A stretch of 14,705 nucleotides of DNA from Saprospiraceae bacterium (GTDB lineage Bacteria > Bacteroidota > Bacteroidia > Chitinophagales > Saprospiraceae), in assembly GCA_015494245.1 (NCBI GenBank), contig WGBN01000024.1, positions 1-14,705 of the forward strand. The letters are read 5' to 3'. Below the pieces are notes generated by a model. The model ran no database searches. It was given only the letters and a program-made list of their open reading frames with translations, and had not been told where the DNA came from. Positions 1-6,790 of this stretch are shown here, in pieces (position 1 is the stretch's first letter; each line of letters starts with the position of its first letter). Position numbers and translations under genes: made by a program.

Positions 1-2154
1 GCCCTGCGCGGCTTGAAGATCATGGGCAAAATTGACGTCTCCAAAACGGAGCGAAAGCCCGCCAAAAAAGCGGAGAAAAAGAAAGCCGGCGATAAGAAAA
101 AGGAAAAGAAATCCAAGCCGGTGGCCTCTTCGGATTCCGTGCAGACCAAGCGCAAGCGTCGTCGCCGCGTCTCTGCTACCCGTGGTGGCAGTGGCCGTGG
201 AAATAAGAAAGAGGAAGCTAAAGAGGTCATCTCCCAAAAGGAAATCGAAGAGAAAATCAAGGCCACAATGGCCCGCATCTCCGGTGGAGGTAAGAAAAAA
301 GGCCAAAAACTGCGTCGCGATAAGCGCGAGCGCCTGCGCGAGAAACAAGAACTTCGGGAAAAGAGCATGATTTCCGAAAACCTGCAGGTAACGGAATTCA
401 TTACCGTGCAGGAACTGGCCAACCTCATGGAGGTGGAACCCGCCGAGGTCATCACCGTTTGCATGAATGTGGGCATTTTTGCCGGCATCAATCAGCGGTT
501 AGAAAAAGAAATCATCGAGCTCGTAGCTGAAGAGTTTGGCTATCAGGTCGAGTTTATAGATGCGGCAGAAGAGTTGGAAACCGAAGAAGAAATTGTAGAT
601 GATCCCGAAGACTTGGAGCCCCGTCCGCCTATCATCACGGTCATGGGGCATGTGGACCACGGTAAAACTTCTTTGCTCGATTACATCCGCAAATCGGATG
701 TGACAGCCAGAGAATCGGGAGGCATTACCCAGCACATCGGCGCTTATGAAATAAGTGTAGAGACCAAGGACGGCCCGCGGAAAATTACGTTTCTGGATAC
801 GCCGGGCCACGAAGCCTTTACGGCCATGCGTGCCCGTGGAGCCAAAGTAACCGACATAGCCATCATCATCATCGCTGCCGATGACAGCATCATGCCCCAA
901 ACGCGTGAAGCCATCAGTCACGCACAAGCTGCAGGTGTGCCGCTCATCTTTGCCATCAATAAGGTAGATAAGCCGGGAGCCAATCCCGAACGCATCAAGC
1001 AGGAGTTGGCCGCCATGAACCTGCTGATCGAAGAGTGGGGAGGCGAATATCAATCCCAGGAAATTTCTGCCAAAACCGGCCAGGGCGTACCCGAGCTGTT
1101 GGAGAAAATCCTGCTGGTAGCTGATTTAATGGAGCTGAAGGCCAACCCCAAACGCAAAGCCGTTGGGACGGTACTCGAAGCATCCCTCGACAAAGGCCGT
1201 GGTTATCTGGCCAAGTTGCTGGTGCAAAACGGGACGCTGTGCATCGGCTCGCCCATTGTTGCAGGCCAGCATGCCGGCAAAATCAAGGCTCTATATAACG
1301 AGTACGGCCAGCGCCTCGAAGAAGCCGGCCCCTCTACGCCCGTTCTGGCTCTGGGACTTCACGGAGCGCCTCAGGCCGGCGAGCGCTTCAAAGAAATGGA
1401 GTCCGAGCAGGAAGCAAGAGCTCTTGCCAATCGCCGTGCCCAAATTGCCCGCGAACAGACCCATCGCGCTACCAAGCGCCTCAGCTTAGATGAAATTGGA
1501 CGCCGTATCGCTCTGGGCGAGTTTAAAGAACTCAACCTCATCGTCAAAGGTGATGTGGACGGCTCTGTGGAAGCCTTGGCCGACTCCTTCCTCAAGCTCT
1601 CTTACGAGAAAGTACAAGTCAATATCATCCACAAGGGCGTAGGACAAATCGTGGAATCGGATGTTCTGCTCGCCTCCGCTTCCGATGCCATCATTGTAGG
1701 CTTCCAGGTGAAACCCTCTCTCGCTGCCCGCAAACTGGCCGAGCGGGAACACGTGCAGATACGCACTTACTCCGTCATCTATGAAGCCATCAATGAGATC
1801 AAGGATACCATTCACGGTATGCTTGCTCCTACTAAAGAAGAGCACATACTCGCTACCCTCGAAGTGCAGCAAGTGTTTAAAATCCGAAAAGTGGGAATGG
1901 TGGCAGGTTGCGTGGTACAAGATGGCAAAATCACCCGCGATGCCAAAGTGCGTGTCATTCGAAATGGCCTGGTAATTTTCCCCAATCGGGAAGGCGTAGA
2001 AGCCGAACTCGGCTCGCTCAAGCGCTTCCAGGAAGATGTCAAAGAAGTCAGAGCTGGGCAGGATTGCGGCTTGACCATCAAAAACTTCAACGACATCAAA
2101 GTGGGCGACGTCATTGAGGCCTATGAGATTGTGGAAATTGAACCGAGCCGTTAA
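1..2154 (+). CDS. infB: Translation initiation factor IF-2, 5'-truncated by window edge
   Basis: IF-2 is the cytoplasmic GTPase that brings initiator fMet-tRNA to the 30S subunit and promotes subunit joining. The reading frame is open from base 1, so the gene starts outside the window. TTG at 13 and ATG at 22 lie inside the coding sequence and are unlikely starts. Counting from codon 1, a very basic, low-complexity linker occupies about residues 14-125. The G domain follows with G1 GHVDHGKT (216-223), G3 DTPGH (266-270), G4 NKVD (320-323) and G5 SAKTG (356-360), then the EF-Tu-like and C-terminal fMet-tRNA-binding domains, ending at TAA 2152-2154. 717 codons are visible. Bacteroidota IF-2 is usually around 900-1000 residues, so roughly the first 200-300 are missing. 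The downstream gene starts 5 bases after the stop. Identification is secure. Confidence 0.97.
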   Translation, partial: ALRGLKIMGKIDVSKTERKPAKKAEKKKAGDKKKEKKSKPVASSDSVQTKRKRRRRVSATRGGSGRGNKKEEAKEVISQKEIEEKIKATMARISGGGKKKGQKLRRDKRERLREKQELREKSMISENLQVTEFITVQELANLMEVEPAEVITVCMNVGIFAGINQRLEKEIIELVAEEFGYQVEFIDAAEELETEEEIVDDPEDLEPRPPIITVMGHVDHGKTSLLDYIRKSDVTARESGGITQHIGAYEISVETKDGPRKITFLDTPGHEAFTAMRARGAKVTDIAIIIIAADDSIMPQTREAISHAQAAGVPLIFAINKVDKPGANPERIKQELAAMNLLIEEWGGEYQSQEISAKTGQGVPELLEKILLVADLMELKANPKRKAVGTVLEASLDKGRGYLAKLLVQNGTLCIGSPIVAGQHAGKIKALYNEYGQRLEEAGPSTPVLALGLHGAPQAGERFKEMESEQEARALANRRAQIAREQTHRATKRLSLDEIGRRIALGEFKELNLIVKGDVDGSVEALADSFLKLSYEKVQVNIIHKGVGQIVESDVLLASASDAIIVGFQVKPSLAARKLAEREHVQIRTYSVIYEAINEIKDTIHGMLAPTKEEHILATLEVQQVFKIRKVGMVAGCVVQDGKITRDAKVRVIRNGLVIFPNREGVEAELGSLKRFQEDVKEVRAGQDCGLTIKNFNDIKVGDVIEAYEIVEIEPSR

Positions 2155-2159
2155 TCGCA

Positions 2160-3452
2160 GTGAAAAGGCTGTCTGTTTTCTTACAAATTCCCGAGACGAC
2201 GGAGCCCGTCGAATTTCGCAAGTCTTTGCTCCTCGCTTCGATAGCTTTGCTGCTGCCCCTTTCACGCGCTCTTGCCGGGCTGGCAGTGGCTGCGGCCATC
2301 TTACACGAGCTATTTTTTCTGGCAGTTTCCCTGCACAAAGGCAGAAAGCCCCTCATCCGGTTTTCTGTGCCGCTCAAGGCTTCCATGCTGTTGTTTGCGC
2401 TCTACTTTGTGAGCCTTTTTTATGCCGATGATTTTATTTTCAGTTGGCATAAGCTGGAGACCAAACTCTGTCTGCTGTTTTGTCCCCTGCTGTTTGGCTT
2501 GAACTACTCGCCCTCGGCGGGGCGTTACATCCCCAAGGCATTTATCCTCGGCAATTTGCTGGCTGTTTTGTACTCGCTCGGGGCTGCGGGCCTGGATACT
2601 TTCAGTACGGGAGTGAACCACTTTCACTACATGAAACTGAGCGCGTATTTGCATCTCCACCCTACGGTGTTTTCGCTTTACCTCTTCGTGTCGCTTTTTT
2701 TTCTGTTGGATGAGTGGGCGCGGTCGGGTGAATTTAAGTGGACGTTTTTATTGCCTCGCCTTGTTGTTGCGATTTTGTTTTTGGTCTTTATCCTGCTGCT
2801 TTCTGCGCGCATGGCTATGATGAGCGGATTTTTGCTTCTCGGCATCTATCTCTTCAGGCTGTTGTATGTGCGCAAGGGATTTTTGCGAAGTTTTGGTTGG
2901 ATGTTGTTGGCCTTGGCTTTGAGCTCGGTGGCGGCATGGAGCATCCCCTCTACGCGTTACCGTTTACAGGTCTTGCTGCAGGGCGAAGAACACGGAAAGA
3001 AAGAGCCCAATGTACGCTGGGAAATTTGGGATGCCGCAACACAACTGGCAGCAAAAGCTCCTTTTTGGGGCTATGGCCTGGGCGATGTGGATACCCTCTT
3101 GGTCAGGAAATATGAGGAGCTGGACTATTGCAAGCCCTATGGCGAACGCTACAACGCGCACAACCAGTTTTTGCAGACCCTGCTTGCGACGGGCTGGCCC
3201 GGGCTTTTTGTTTTTTTGAGCATGCTCTTTCTAAGCCTTTGCCGGCATTTCCCGAAAGGGAAGATAGAGCTCTCGGCTCAGCGGGGAAAAATAGTCACCA
3301 GACAGCAGCCCTTCCAATCGGGTGGACGGCTGCCGGCACTCTTCTTTATGCTCTTGCTGTCCATCAACTTTTTGACAGAAAGTTTACTGGAGACGCAACA
3401 GTCGCTCATCTTTTTTGCACTTTTTTACAGCTATTTTACCTTTTGCGATTAA
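2160..3452 (+). CDS. O-antigen ligase / Wzy-type polysaccharide polymerase family membrane protein
   Basis: This is a 430-residue polytopic inner-membrane protein with about ten or more hydrophobic segments along its length. The layout fits the Wzy_C/O-antigen ligase family (WaaL, Wzy, RfaL-like), which joins or polymerises undecaprenyl-linked glycans on the periplasmic side. Family-like features are the basic turn LLSARMAMMSG near residue 220, NVRWEIWDAA near 284, a large periplasmic loop, and HNQFLQTLLATGWPG from about 334, matching the usual HNxFLQ motif ahead of the last membrane helices. The start is GTG at 2160, 5 bases after the infB stop, with no clear ribosome binding site, so translational coupling to infB is likely. 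Ligase and polymerase cannot be told apart here, because no other polysaccharide gene is nearby. Confidence 0.8.
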   Translation: MKRLSVFLQIPETTEPVEFRKSLLLASIALLLPLSRALAGLAVAAAILHELFFLAVSLHKGRKPLIRFSVPLKASMLLFALYFVSLFYADDFIFSWHKLETKLCLLFCPLLFGLNYSPSAGRYIPKAFILGNLLAVLYSLGAAGLDTFSTGVNHFHYMKLSAYLHLHPTVFSLYLFVSLFFLLDEWARSGEFKWTFLLPRLVVAILFLVFILLLSARMAMMSGFLLLGIYLFRLLYVRKGFLRSFGWMLLALALSSVAAWSIPSTRYRLQVLLQGEEHGKKEPNVRWEIWDAATQLAAKAPFWGYGLGDVDTLLVRKYEELDYCKPYGERYNAHNQFLQTLLATGWPGLFVFLSMLFLSLCRHFPKGKIELSAQRGKIVTRQQPFQSGGRLPALFFMLLLSINFLTESLLETQQSLIFFALFYSYFTFCD

Positions 3453-3454
3453 AC

Positions 3455-3472
3455 GGCATTTGCCGAAAGGCA
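3455..3472. repeat. 18-bp repeat, copy A (inverted relative to copy B at 14394)
   Basis: GGCATTTGCCGAAAGGCA begins two bases after the stop codon of the ligase gene. Its exact reverse complement occurs at 14394-14411, just after the barrel gene. It holds a TGCC/GGCA stem closing a GAAA (GNRA-type) loop, and looks like half of a larger palindrome. No T-tract follows, so I do not call it a terminator. Confidence 0.5.
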
Positions 3473-3497
3473 TCTAAAGGAACGTTGGGAACAACCT

Positions 3498-4100
3498 TTG
3501 ATACCGAAAATTCCGACCAAATTGGAGTACGTACAAGACCACGGCGTTTCAGTTGACGAGCAGATATTAGACCTCCTGCAGGTCAAAGGTGATTTTGACA
3601 GTGGTTTTAAATTGCTGATGGAGCAGTATGAAGAACGCCTCTACTGGCACATCCGTGGCTTGGTGAGTACGCATGAAAATACCAACGATGTGCTCCAAAA
3701 TACGCTGGTGAAAGTGTTCCGTAACATTGACAAATTCAGAGGGCAGTCAAAGCTCTACACCTGGCTGTATCGCATAGCCACCAACGAAGCGCTGACTTTC
3801 CTCAAGAAAGAACAAAGGCGGCATACCGAAGACCTGGATGGCGAAGAAAAAAACCATCTGAACACGCTGCCGGCGGATAGCTCCGTAGATGGAGACCGGG
3901 TTTGGCAGATGCTGCAAAAGGCTATCGAACAACTGCCCGACAAACAAAAAACGGTCTTCGTTTTGCGGTATTTCGACGAAATGAGCTATCGCGATATGTC
4001 GGAAACGCTGAAAACTTCGGAAGGAGCCCTCAAAGCCTCCTTTCACCATGCCCTCAAAAAAGTTGAAAAATATCTGCGAGAGGCAGAGATGTACTGTTAA
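3498..4100 (+). CDS. RNA polymerase ECF-type sigma factor
   Basis: This is a sigma-70 family protein of about 200 residues with only regions 2 and 4, the ECF layout. Region 2 spans about residues 36-108 and includes DVLQNTLVKVFRNIDKF and the core-binding/-10-recognition stretch LYTWLYRIATNEALTFLKK. Region 4 spans about 138-190 with QLPDKQKTVFVLRYFDEMSY and the helix-turn-helix SYRDMSETLKTSEGALKASF. It would direct RNA polymerase to a stress regulon. No ATG lies upstream in frame before the ligase stop. The chosen start is TTG 3498, with AAAGGA about 17 bases upstream; another TTG a few codons later is possible, so the N-terminus is uncertain. The next gene, 12 bases downstream, encodes a membrane protein suited to be its anti-sigma partner. 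Confidence 0.9.
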   Translation: MIPKIPTKLEYVQDHGVSVDEQILDLLQVKGDFDSGFKLLMEQYEERLYWHIRGLVSTHENTNDVLQNTLVKVFRNIDKFRGQSKLYTWLYRIATNEALTFLKKEQRRHTEDLDGEEKNHLNTLPADSSVDGDRVWQMLQKAIEQLPDKQKTVFVLRYFDEMSYRDMSETLKTSEGALKASFHHALKKVEKYLREAEMYC

Positions 4101-4112
4101 AATGTCTGCGAG

Positions 4113-4622
4113 ATGAAAAATAAAGAACTGCATAAAGAGCTCAAAGAGCAGGCGCCGGTCTTGAGCAAGCTCAAGAAAAAAGGCTACAAACCTTCGGTGC
4201 CCGATGGCTATTTCGAGCAGCTTCGCAAAGAAGTGCGGGCGCAATTGGATGCCCCTGTGTCTGCACAGGAGCGCCCTGTTCGCAGGGTGGTCTTTTCGCC
4301 CCTGCGCGTAGCTGCATCGGCAGGCCTTTTAATAGGGCTTTCCTTCCTGCTCTTTTACTTTTTGCGGAATCCGCAACTTTCGAAAACGGAAAACATGGCC
4401 TCAGCCGAAGAGATCGAAGCCTATGTCTTTAGCCATATTGACGAATTTGATGAAGACATGTTGCTCGAATACTATGTGGCCGGTGAAACAAACGGCAAAG
4501 AGGCTGAGGGCACAACCCAGGAAGAAGACCCTTTCCAGAGCATTCCGGACCAGGAGCTGGATGAATATCTGGACGGCATCTTAGACGACATTGACGAGAC
4601 CACCCTTGAAAACCTTTTGTAA
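4113..4622 (+). CDS. Single-span membrane protein, putative anti-sigma factor
   Basis: This is a 169-residue protein with a charged, basic N-terminal part (1-60), one hydrophobic helix at about 65-86, and a strongly acidic C-terminal part (95-169). A short cytoplasmic N-domain, one membrane span and a periplasmic tail directly behind an ECF sigma gene suggest the anti-sigma regulator of that sigma factor. This is inferred from position and topology: there is no CHCC-type zinc motif and I cannot name a family. The tail holds an imperfect internal repeat, EIEAYVFSHIDEFDEDML (100-117) against ELDEYLDGILDDIDETTL (148-165). The start is ATG 4113, without a visible ribosome binding site, as is common in Bacteroidota. 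It is part of a sigma/anti-sigma/exported-protein operon. Confidence 0.65.
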   Translation: MKNKELHKELKEQAPVLSKLKKKGYKPSVPDGYFEQLRKEVRAQLDAPVSAQERPVRRVVFSPLRVAASAGLLIGLSFLLFYFLRNPQLSKTENMASAEEIEAYVFSHIDEFDEDMLLEYYVAGETNGKEAEGTTQEEDPFQSIPDQELDEYLDGILDDIDETTLENLL

Positions 4623-4646
4623 CAAACCACAAAATTTAAAACAATC

Positions 4647-5108
4647 ATGAGAAAGGCACTTTTGTTACTGGTATGTGTGCTTGGCTTTGTACACTTACAG
4701 GCCCAGCCAGGCCCCGGGCGGAATCATCAGAAGATTGAAGCCATGCGCGTCAGCTTCATCACTACAGAGATGCAACTGACCCCCGAAGAAGCTGAAAAGT
4801 TTTGGCCCATTTATAACGAGTACCGGGAAAAAGTCCGGGCCATTCGCCAATCCGGAAATGAGCTGGATAAGCCCGTTATGGACCTGAGCGAAGAAGAAGC
4901 CAGGGCTTTTATTGAGCAGCGCATGGACAGGGAGGAGGAGTTGATGCGCCTGAAACGGGAGTATTATCTCCGCCTGAGAGAGGTAGTCTCTGCCCGCAAG
5001 CTCATCCTTTTAGATCGCGCCGAGCGCAAATTCAAGGAGCGCTTGCTTCGGGAAATGCAAAAACGCAGGCAAGGACAAAATGCTCCTCCGCGAAGGCATA
5101 AAAAGTGA
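4647..5108 (+). CDS. Small exported Spy-like / periplasmic sensor-type protein
   Basis: This is a 153-residue protein with a clear signal peptide (1-20, ending LQAQ) and an otherwise helical, highly charged mature part. The block MQLTPEEAEKFWPIYNEY (42-59) and the long Glu/Arg-rich helix after it resemble the LTxxQ-type helical proteins of the Spy/CpxP and periplasmic heavy-metal-sensor group, which act as periplasmic chaperones or stress sensors. The tail (139-153) is very basic. It sits 24 bases after the putative anti-sigma gene and is followed at once by a terminator, so it is the last gene of the operon. In Bacteroidota such proteins often sit beside an ECF sigma and anti-sigma pair. A role in sensing envelope stress is inferred; no metal-binding Cys or His cluster is seen. 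Confidence 0.65.
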   Translation: MRKALLLLVCVLGFVHLQAQPGPGRNHQKIEAMRVSFITTEMQLTPEEAEKFWPIYNEYREKVRAIRQSGNELDKPVMDLSEEEARAFIEQRMDREEELMRLKREYYLRLREVVSARKLILLDRAERKFKERLLREMQKRRQGQNAPPRRHKK

Positions 5109-5111
5109 GTG

Positions 5112-5144
5112 AAACGGCCGGATGTTTTATCCGGTCGTTTTTTT
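5112..5144 (+). terminator. Rho-independent terminator of the sigma-factor operon
   Basis: A 12-bp arm at 5112-5123 pairs with 5129-5140 around a GTTTT loop, with a single G-U-type mismatch, and merges into a run of T ending at 5144. It starts 4 bases after the Spy-like stop codon. It also overlaps the stop codon of the convergent oxidoreductase gene, so it may serve both sides, but only the + strand shows a good U-tract. Confidence 0.88.
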
Positions 5145-6162
5145 ATGCTATCTGCAAAACGACCTTCCCCGTCGTTTTCCCCGACTGGAACAGCCTCAGG
5201 GCTTCCGGCAGTTCTTCAAACGGCAGGCGGTGCCCGACGCGGGGTTTGCCGAGATTGAGCTGTTCGAGTTCGCTCAATTGTTGGCGCATGGTTTCGATTT
5301 GGCCGTAGAGATAGATGAGGTTGAAGCCGAGGATGCCCACATTGCGATGGGTCATGGCCTGGGGGTCTATCTTCGGGCGGGTAAAGTACTGCCACATCAG
5401 GCGCAGGTAGTTGGGTTTGTCTCCGGTATTGGTGTAGCGGGCAGCGCCATAGACGATCATGCGGCCCTGTGAGGCGAGGCGTTGCCAGGCTTCCGCCAAA
5501 ACCTTGCCGCCTATGCACTCCATGACGAGGCGCAAGGGGCGGTCTCCGAGGGCTTCATCCAACTGCTGACCGAAGTTTTTGGCGCGGACGATGACTTTGT
5601 CATAGCCCTCTTCCCTGCAGTAAGCCACCTTCTCCGGTCGGCTGACGGTACCAATGGTATAGGCGCCATATTTTTTGGCGATGCGGTTGGCAAAAGTCCC
5701 CACGCCACCGGCGGCGCTGTGGATGAGGACGGTCATGCCTTCCTGCAAATCACCCAATTTTACCAGGGCGTAATAGGCCGTGAGTGCCTGTACGGGATAG
5801 GAGGCGCCTTCTTCAAAATTCCAGCCTTCGGGCAGAGGGTTGAGATAGTCTTCGCTATGGAGGATGTGGGAGGCATAAGCCCCAAAACGGGTAACGCCTA
5901 TGACGGCATCCCCCTTTTTAAAGCGACTGACCTCCGGGCCGGTGGCGATGACTTCGCCTGCAAATTCCAGGCCGGGCACAAAGGCTTCTTTGGGAGCCGC
6001 CTTGTAAAGCCCCTTCACGGAAAAAACATCGGCAAAGTTTAGACCAATAGCGCGCACTTGCACGAGTACCTGCCGGCCCGAAGGCATGGACAAAGGCTCC
6101 TCAACCAACTTGAGATTGGACAGACTTCCGGGGTTTACGTACCAGGCTTTGCGTTTTGTCAT
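5143..6162 (-). CDS. Zinc-independent quinone oxidoreductase, MDR superfamily (VAT1-like)
   Basis: This is a 339-residue NADPH-dependent medium-chain dehydrogenase/reductase of the quinone oxidoreductase/VAT1 branch, acting in the cytoplasm on quinones or enone-type carbonyls (the exact substrate is unknown). The GroES-like part shows LNFADVFSVKGLY (41-53) and PGLEFAGEV (63-71). The Rossmann nucleotide-binding loop AAGGVG is at 150-155. The GHE-type catalytic zinc cysteines and the structural zinc loop of alcohol dehydrogenases are absent, as expected for this branch. The frame stays open upstream to 6477, but that extension runs through repeat and remnant DNA and looks non-coding. ATG at 6162 gives MTKRKAWYV, the normal N-terminus. 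It is convergent with the sigma operon and has no operon partners. Confidence 0.9.
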   Translation of the reverse strand: MTKRKAWYVNPGSLSNLKLVEEPLSMPSGRQVLVQVRAIGLNFADVFSVKGLYKAAPKEAFVPGLEFAGEVIATGPEVSRFKKGDAVIGVTRFGAYASHILHSEDYLNPLPEGWNFEEGASYPVQALTAYYALVKLGDLQEGMTVLIHSAAGGVGTFANRIAKKYGAYTIGTVSRPEKVAYCREEGYDKVIVRAKNFGQQLDEALGDRPLRLVMECIGGKVLAEAWQRLASQGRMIVYGAARYTNTGDKPNYLRLMWQYFTRPKIDPQAMTHRNVGILGFNLIYLYGQIETMRQQLSELEQLNLGKPRVGHRLPFEELPEALRLFQSGKTTGKVVLQIA

Positions 6163-6376
6163 GGAAAGCGTATTTTTTGATTTCAAGCGCAAGGTACGGA
6201 GAATTGGGGATGTGGACGCTGCGCGTTCTAATGTGGAGCCTGCCTGCTGCCGCGGCAGGCAGGACCTTGCGGTCTCTGATGTGATTTTAGGCTCGCTTCG
6301 CATCGCGGAAATAATTGAGAATAGATGATGAACGAGGAGACTGAGGTTTGTTAGAAAAACTGTATCAAAAAGGTGC
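6163..6376. other. Intergenic region upstream of the oxidoreductase
   Basis: No credible gene is seen. The only open frames are extensions or shadows of neighbours. It holds a G+C-rich palindrome at 6239-6263 and ends where the eroded ATPase remnant begins. No confident promoter for the oxidoreductase was found. Confidence 0.5.
6239..6263. repeat. G+C-rich palindrome, REP-like
   Basis: CCTGCCTGC (6239-6247) is perfectly inverted as GCAGGCAGG (6255-6263) around a 7-base loop. No T-tract follows on either strand. Its form resembles REP-type extragenic palindromes, but one copy in the window cannot show that it is a dispersed family. Confidence 0.45.
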
Positions 6377-6461
6377 GTAGATGTTCCAGCATGGATTTTT
6401 TTACTTCCCGATTGGGAAATGCCAGGGAAGGTAGCCATCCTCGCGAATCTTTCGAAAATCC
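6377..6461 (-). pseudogene. Eroded remnant of a second AAA-ATPase/PD-(D/E)XK gene
   Basis: Two pieces of the intact ATPase gene at 6791-8335 lie fused here in the same orientation. Positions 6377-6427 match 7231-7281 at 51 of 51 bases (C-terminal half of the protein). Positions 6428-6461 match 8276-8309 at 33 of 34 bases (N-terminal codons). The intervening 994 bases, not a multiple of three, are missing. A second gap follows: CCCGCTCC at 6460-6467 matches 8380-8387, so the start codon and its immediate upstream region are also lost. The true 3' end left of 6377 is gone. This is a scar of a former paralogue with no coding capacity. The near-identity indicates that the copies diverged recently or were homogenised. 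Confidence 0.85.
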
Positions 6462-6476
6462 CGCTCCCCGTGAACA

Positions 6477-6604
6477 CTCCGTGAACCCCGTGAACTCCGT
6501 GGTGAGTTTTCAGCTATGCCCTCGAACCCGTATTCAGGCATGATTGGGCTACGATTGTTGCGTTCATCACGTTTTTATTTCTCGCTAAGGCGCTAAGGCG
6601 CTAA
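6477..6604. repeat. 128-bp direct repeat, left copy
   Basis: It matches 8435-8562 at 125 of 128 bases, in the same orientation, and the two copies start 1958 bp apart with the intact ATPase gene between them. Inside it are a 9-bp-period stretch (CTCCGTGAA, CCCCGTGAA, CTCCGTGGT) and most of an 8-bp array (6583-6606). The section from 6539 (CATGATTGGG...) recurs in diverged form at 6621, 82 bp later. The right copy has the same internal order. Confidence 0.9.
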
Positions 6605-6606
6605 AG
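6583..6606. repeat. 8-bp tandem array, left version
   Basis: Three units: CGCTAAGG, CGCTAAGG, CGCTAAAG. The counterpart at 8541-8564 has three CGCTAAGA units. The two loci therefore differ in the same way in several units, which points to unit turnover by slippage or conversion. Confidence 0.85.
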
Positions 6607-6790
6607 AGGCCGTATTTGGGCATGATTGGGCTATGATTGTTACGTTCGCCACGCGTCACGTTCGTCACGTTTGTCATGCTACCACTCCTCAACAAGTCAA
6701 CCAAACAATAAACAAACAATTAATGGTGCGCCAGCTCCCGATTCCCCCACTTCCACCAACCGATAACCGATAACAGGCAACAGACAACCG
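6605..6790. other. Repeat-rich non-coding spacer downstream of the ATPase gene
   Basis: No gene is seen. It carries the second, diverged copy of the CATGATTGGG block (6621-6653), then 9-bp units CGTCACGTT (6654-6662), CGTCACGTT (6663-6671) and TGTCATGCT (6672-6680). An A/C-rich tract with ACCGATA- and CAACAG-type short repeats follows (about 6690-6790). The same succession of repeat types occurs at 8563-8698 on the other side of the gene. Confidence 0.6.

Noticed and set aside
6163..6477. N-terminal extension of the oxidoreductase by 105 codons
   Set aside because: It runs through the ATPase remnant and palindrome, lacks any domain character, and ATG 6162 gives the normal N-terminus of the family.
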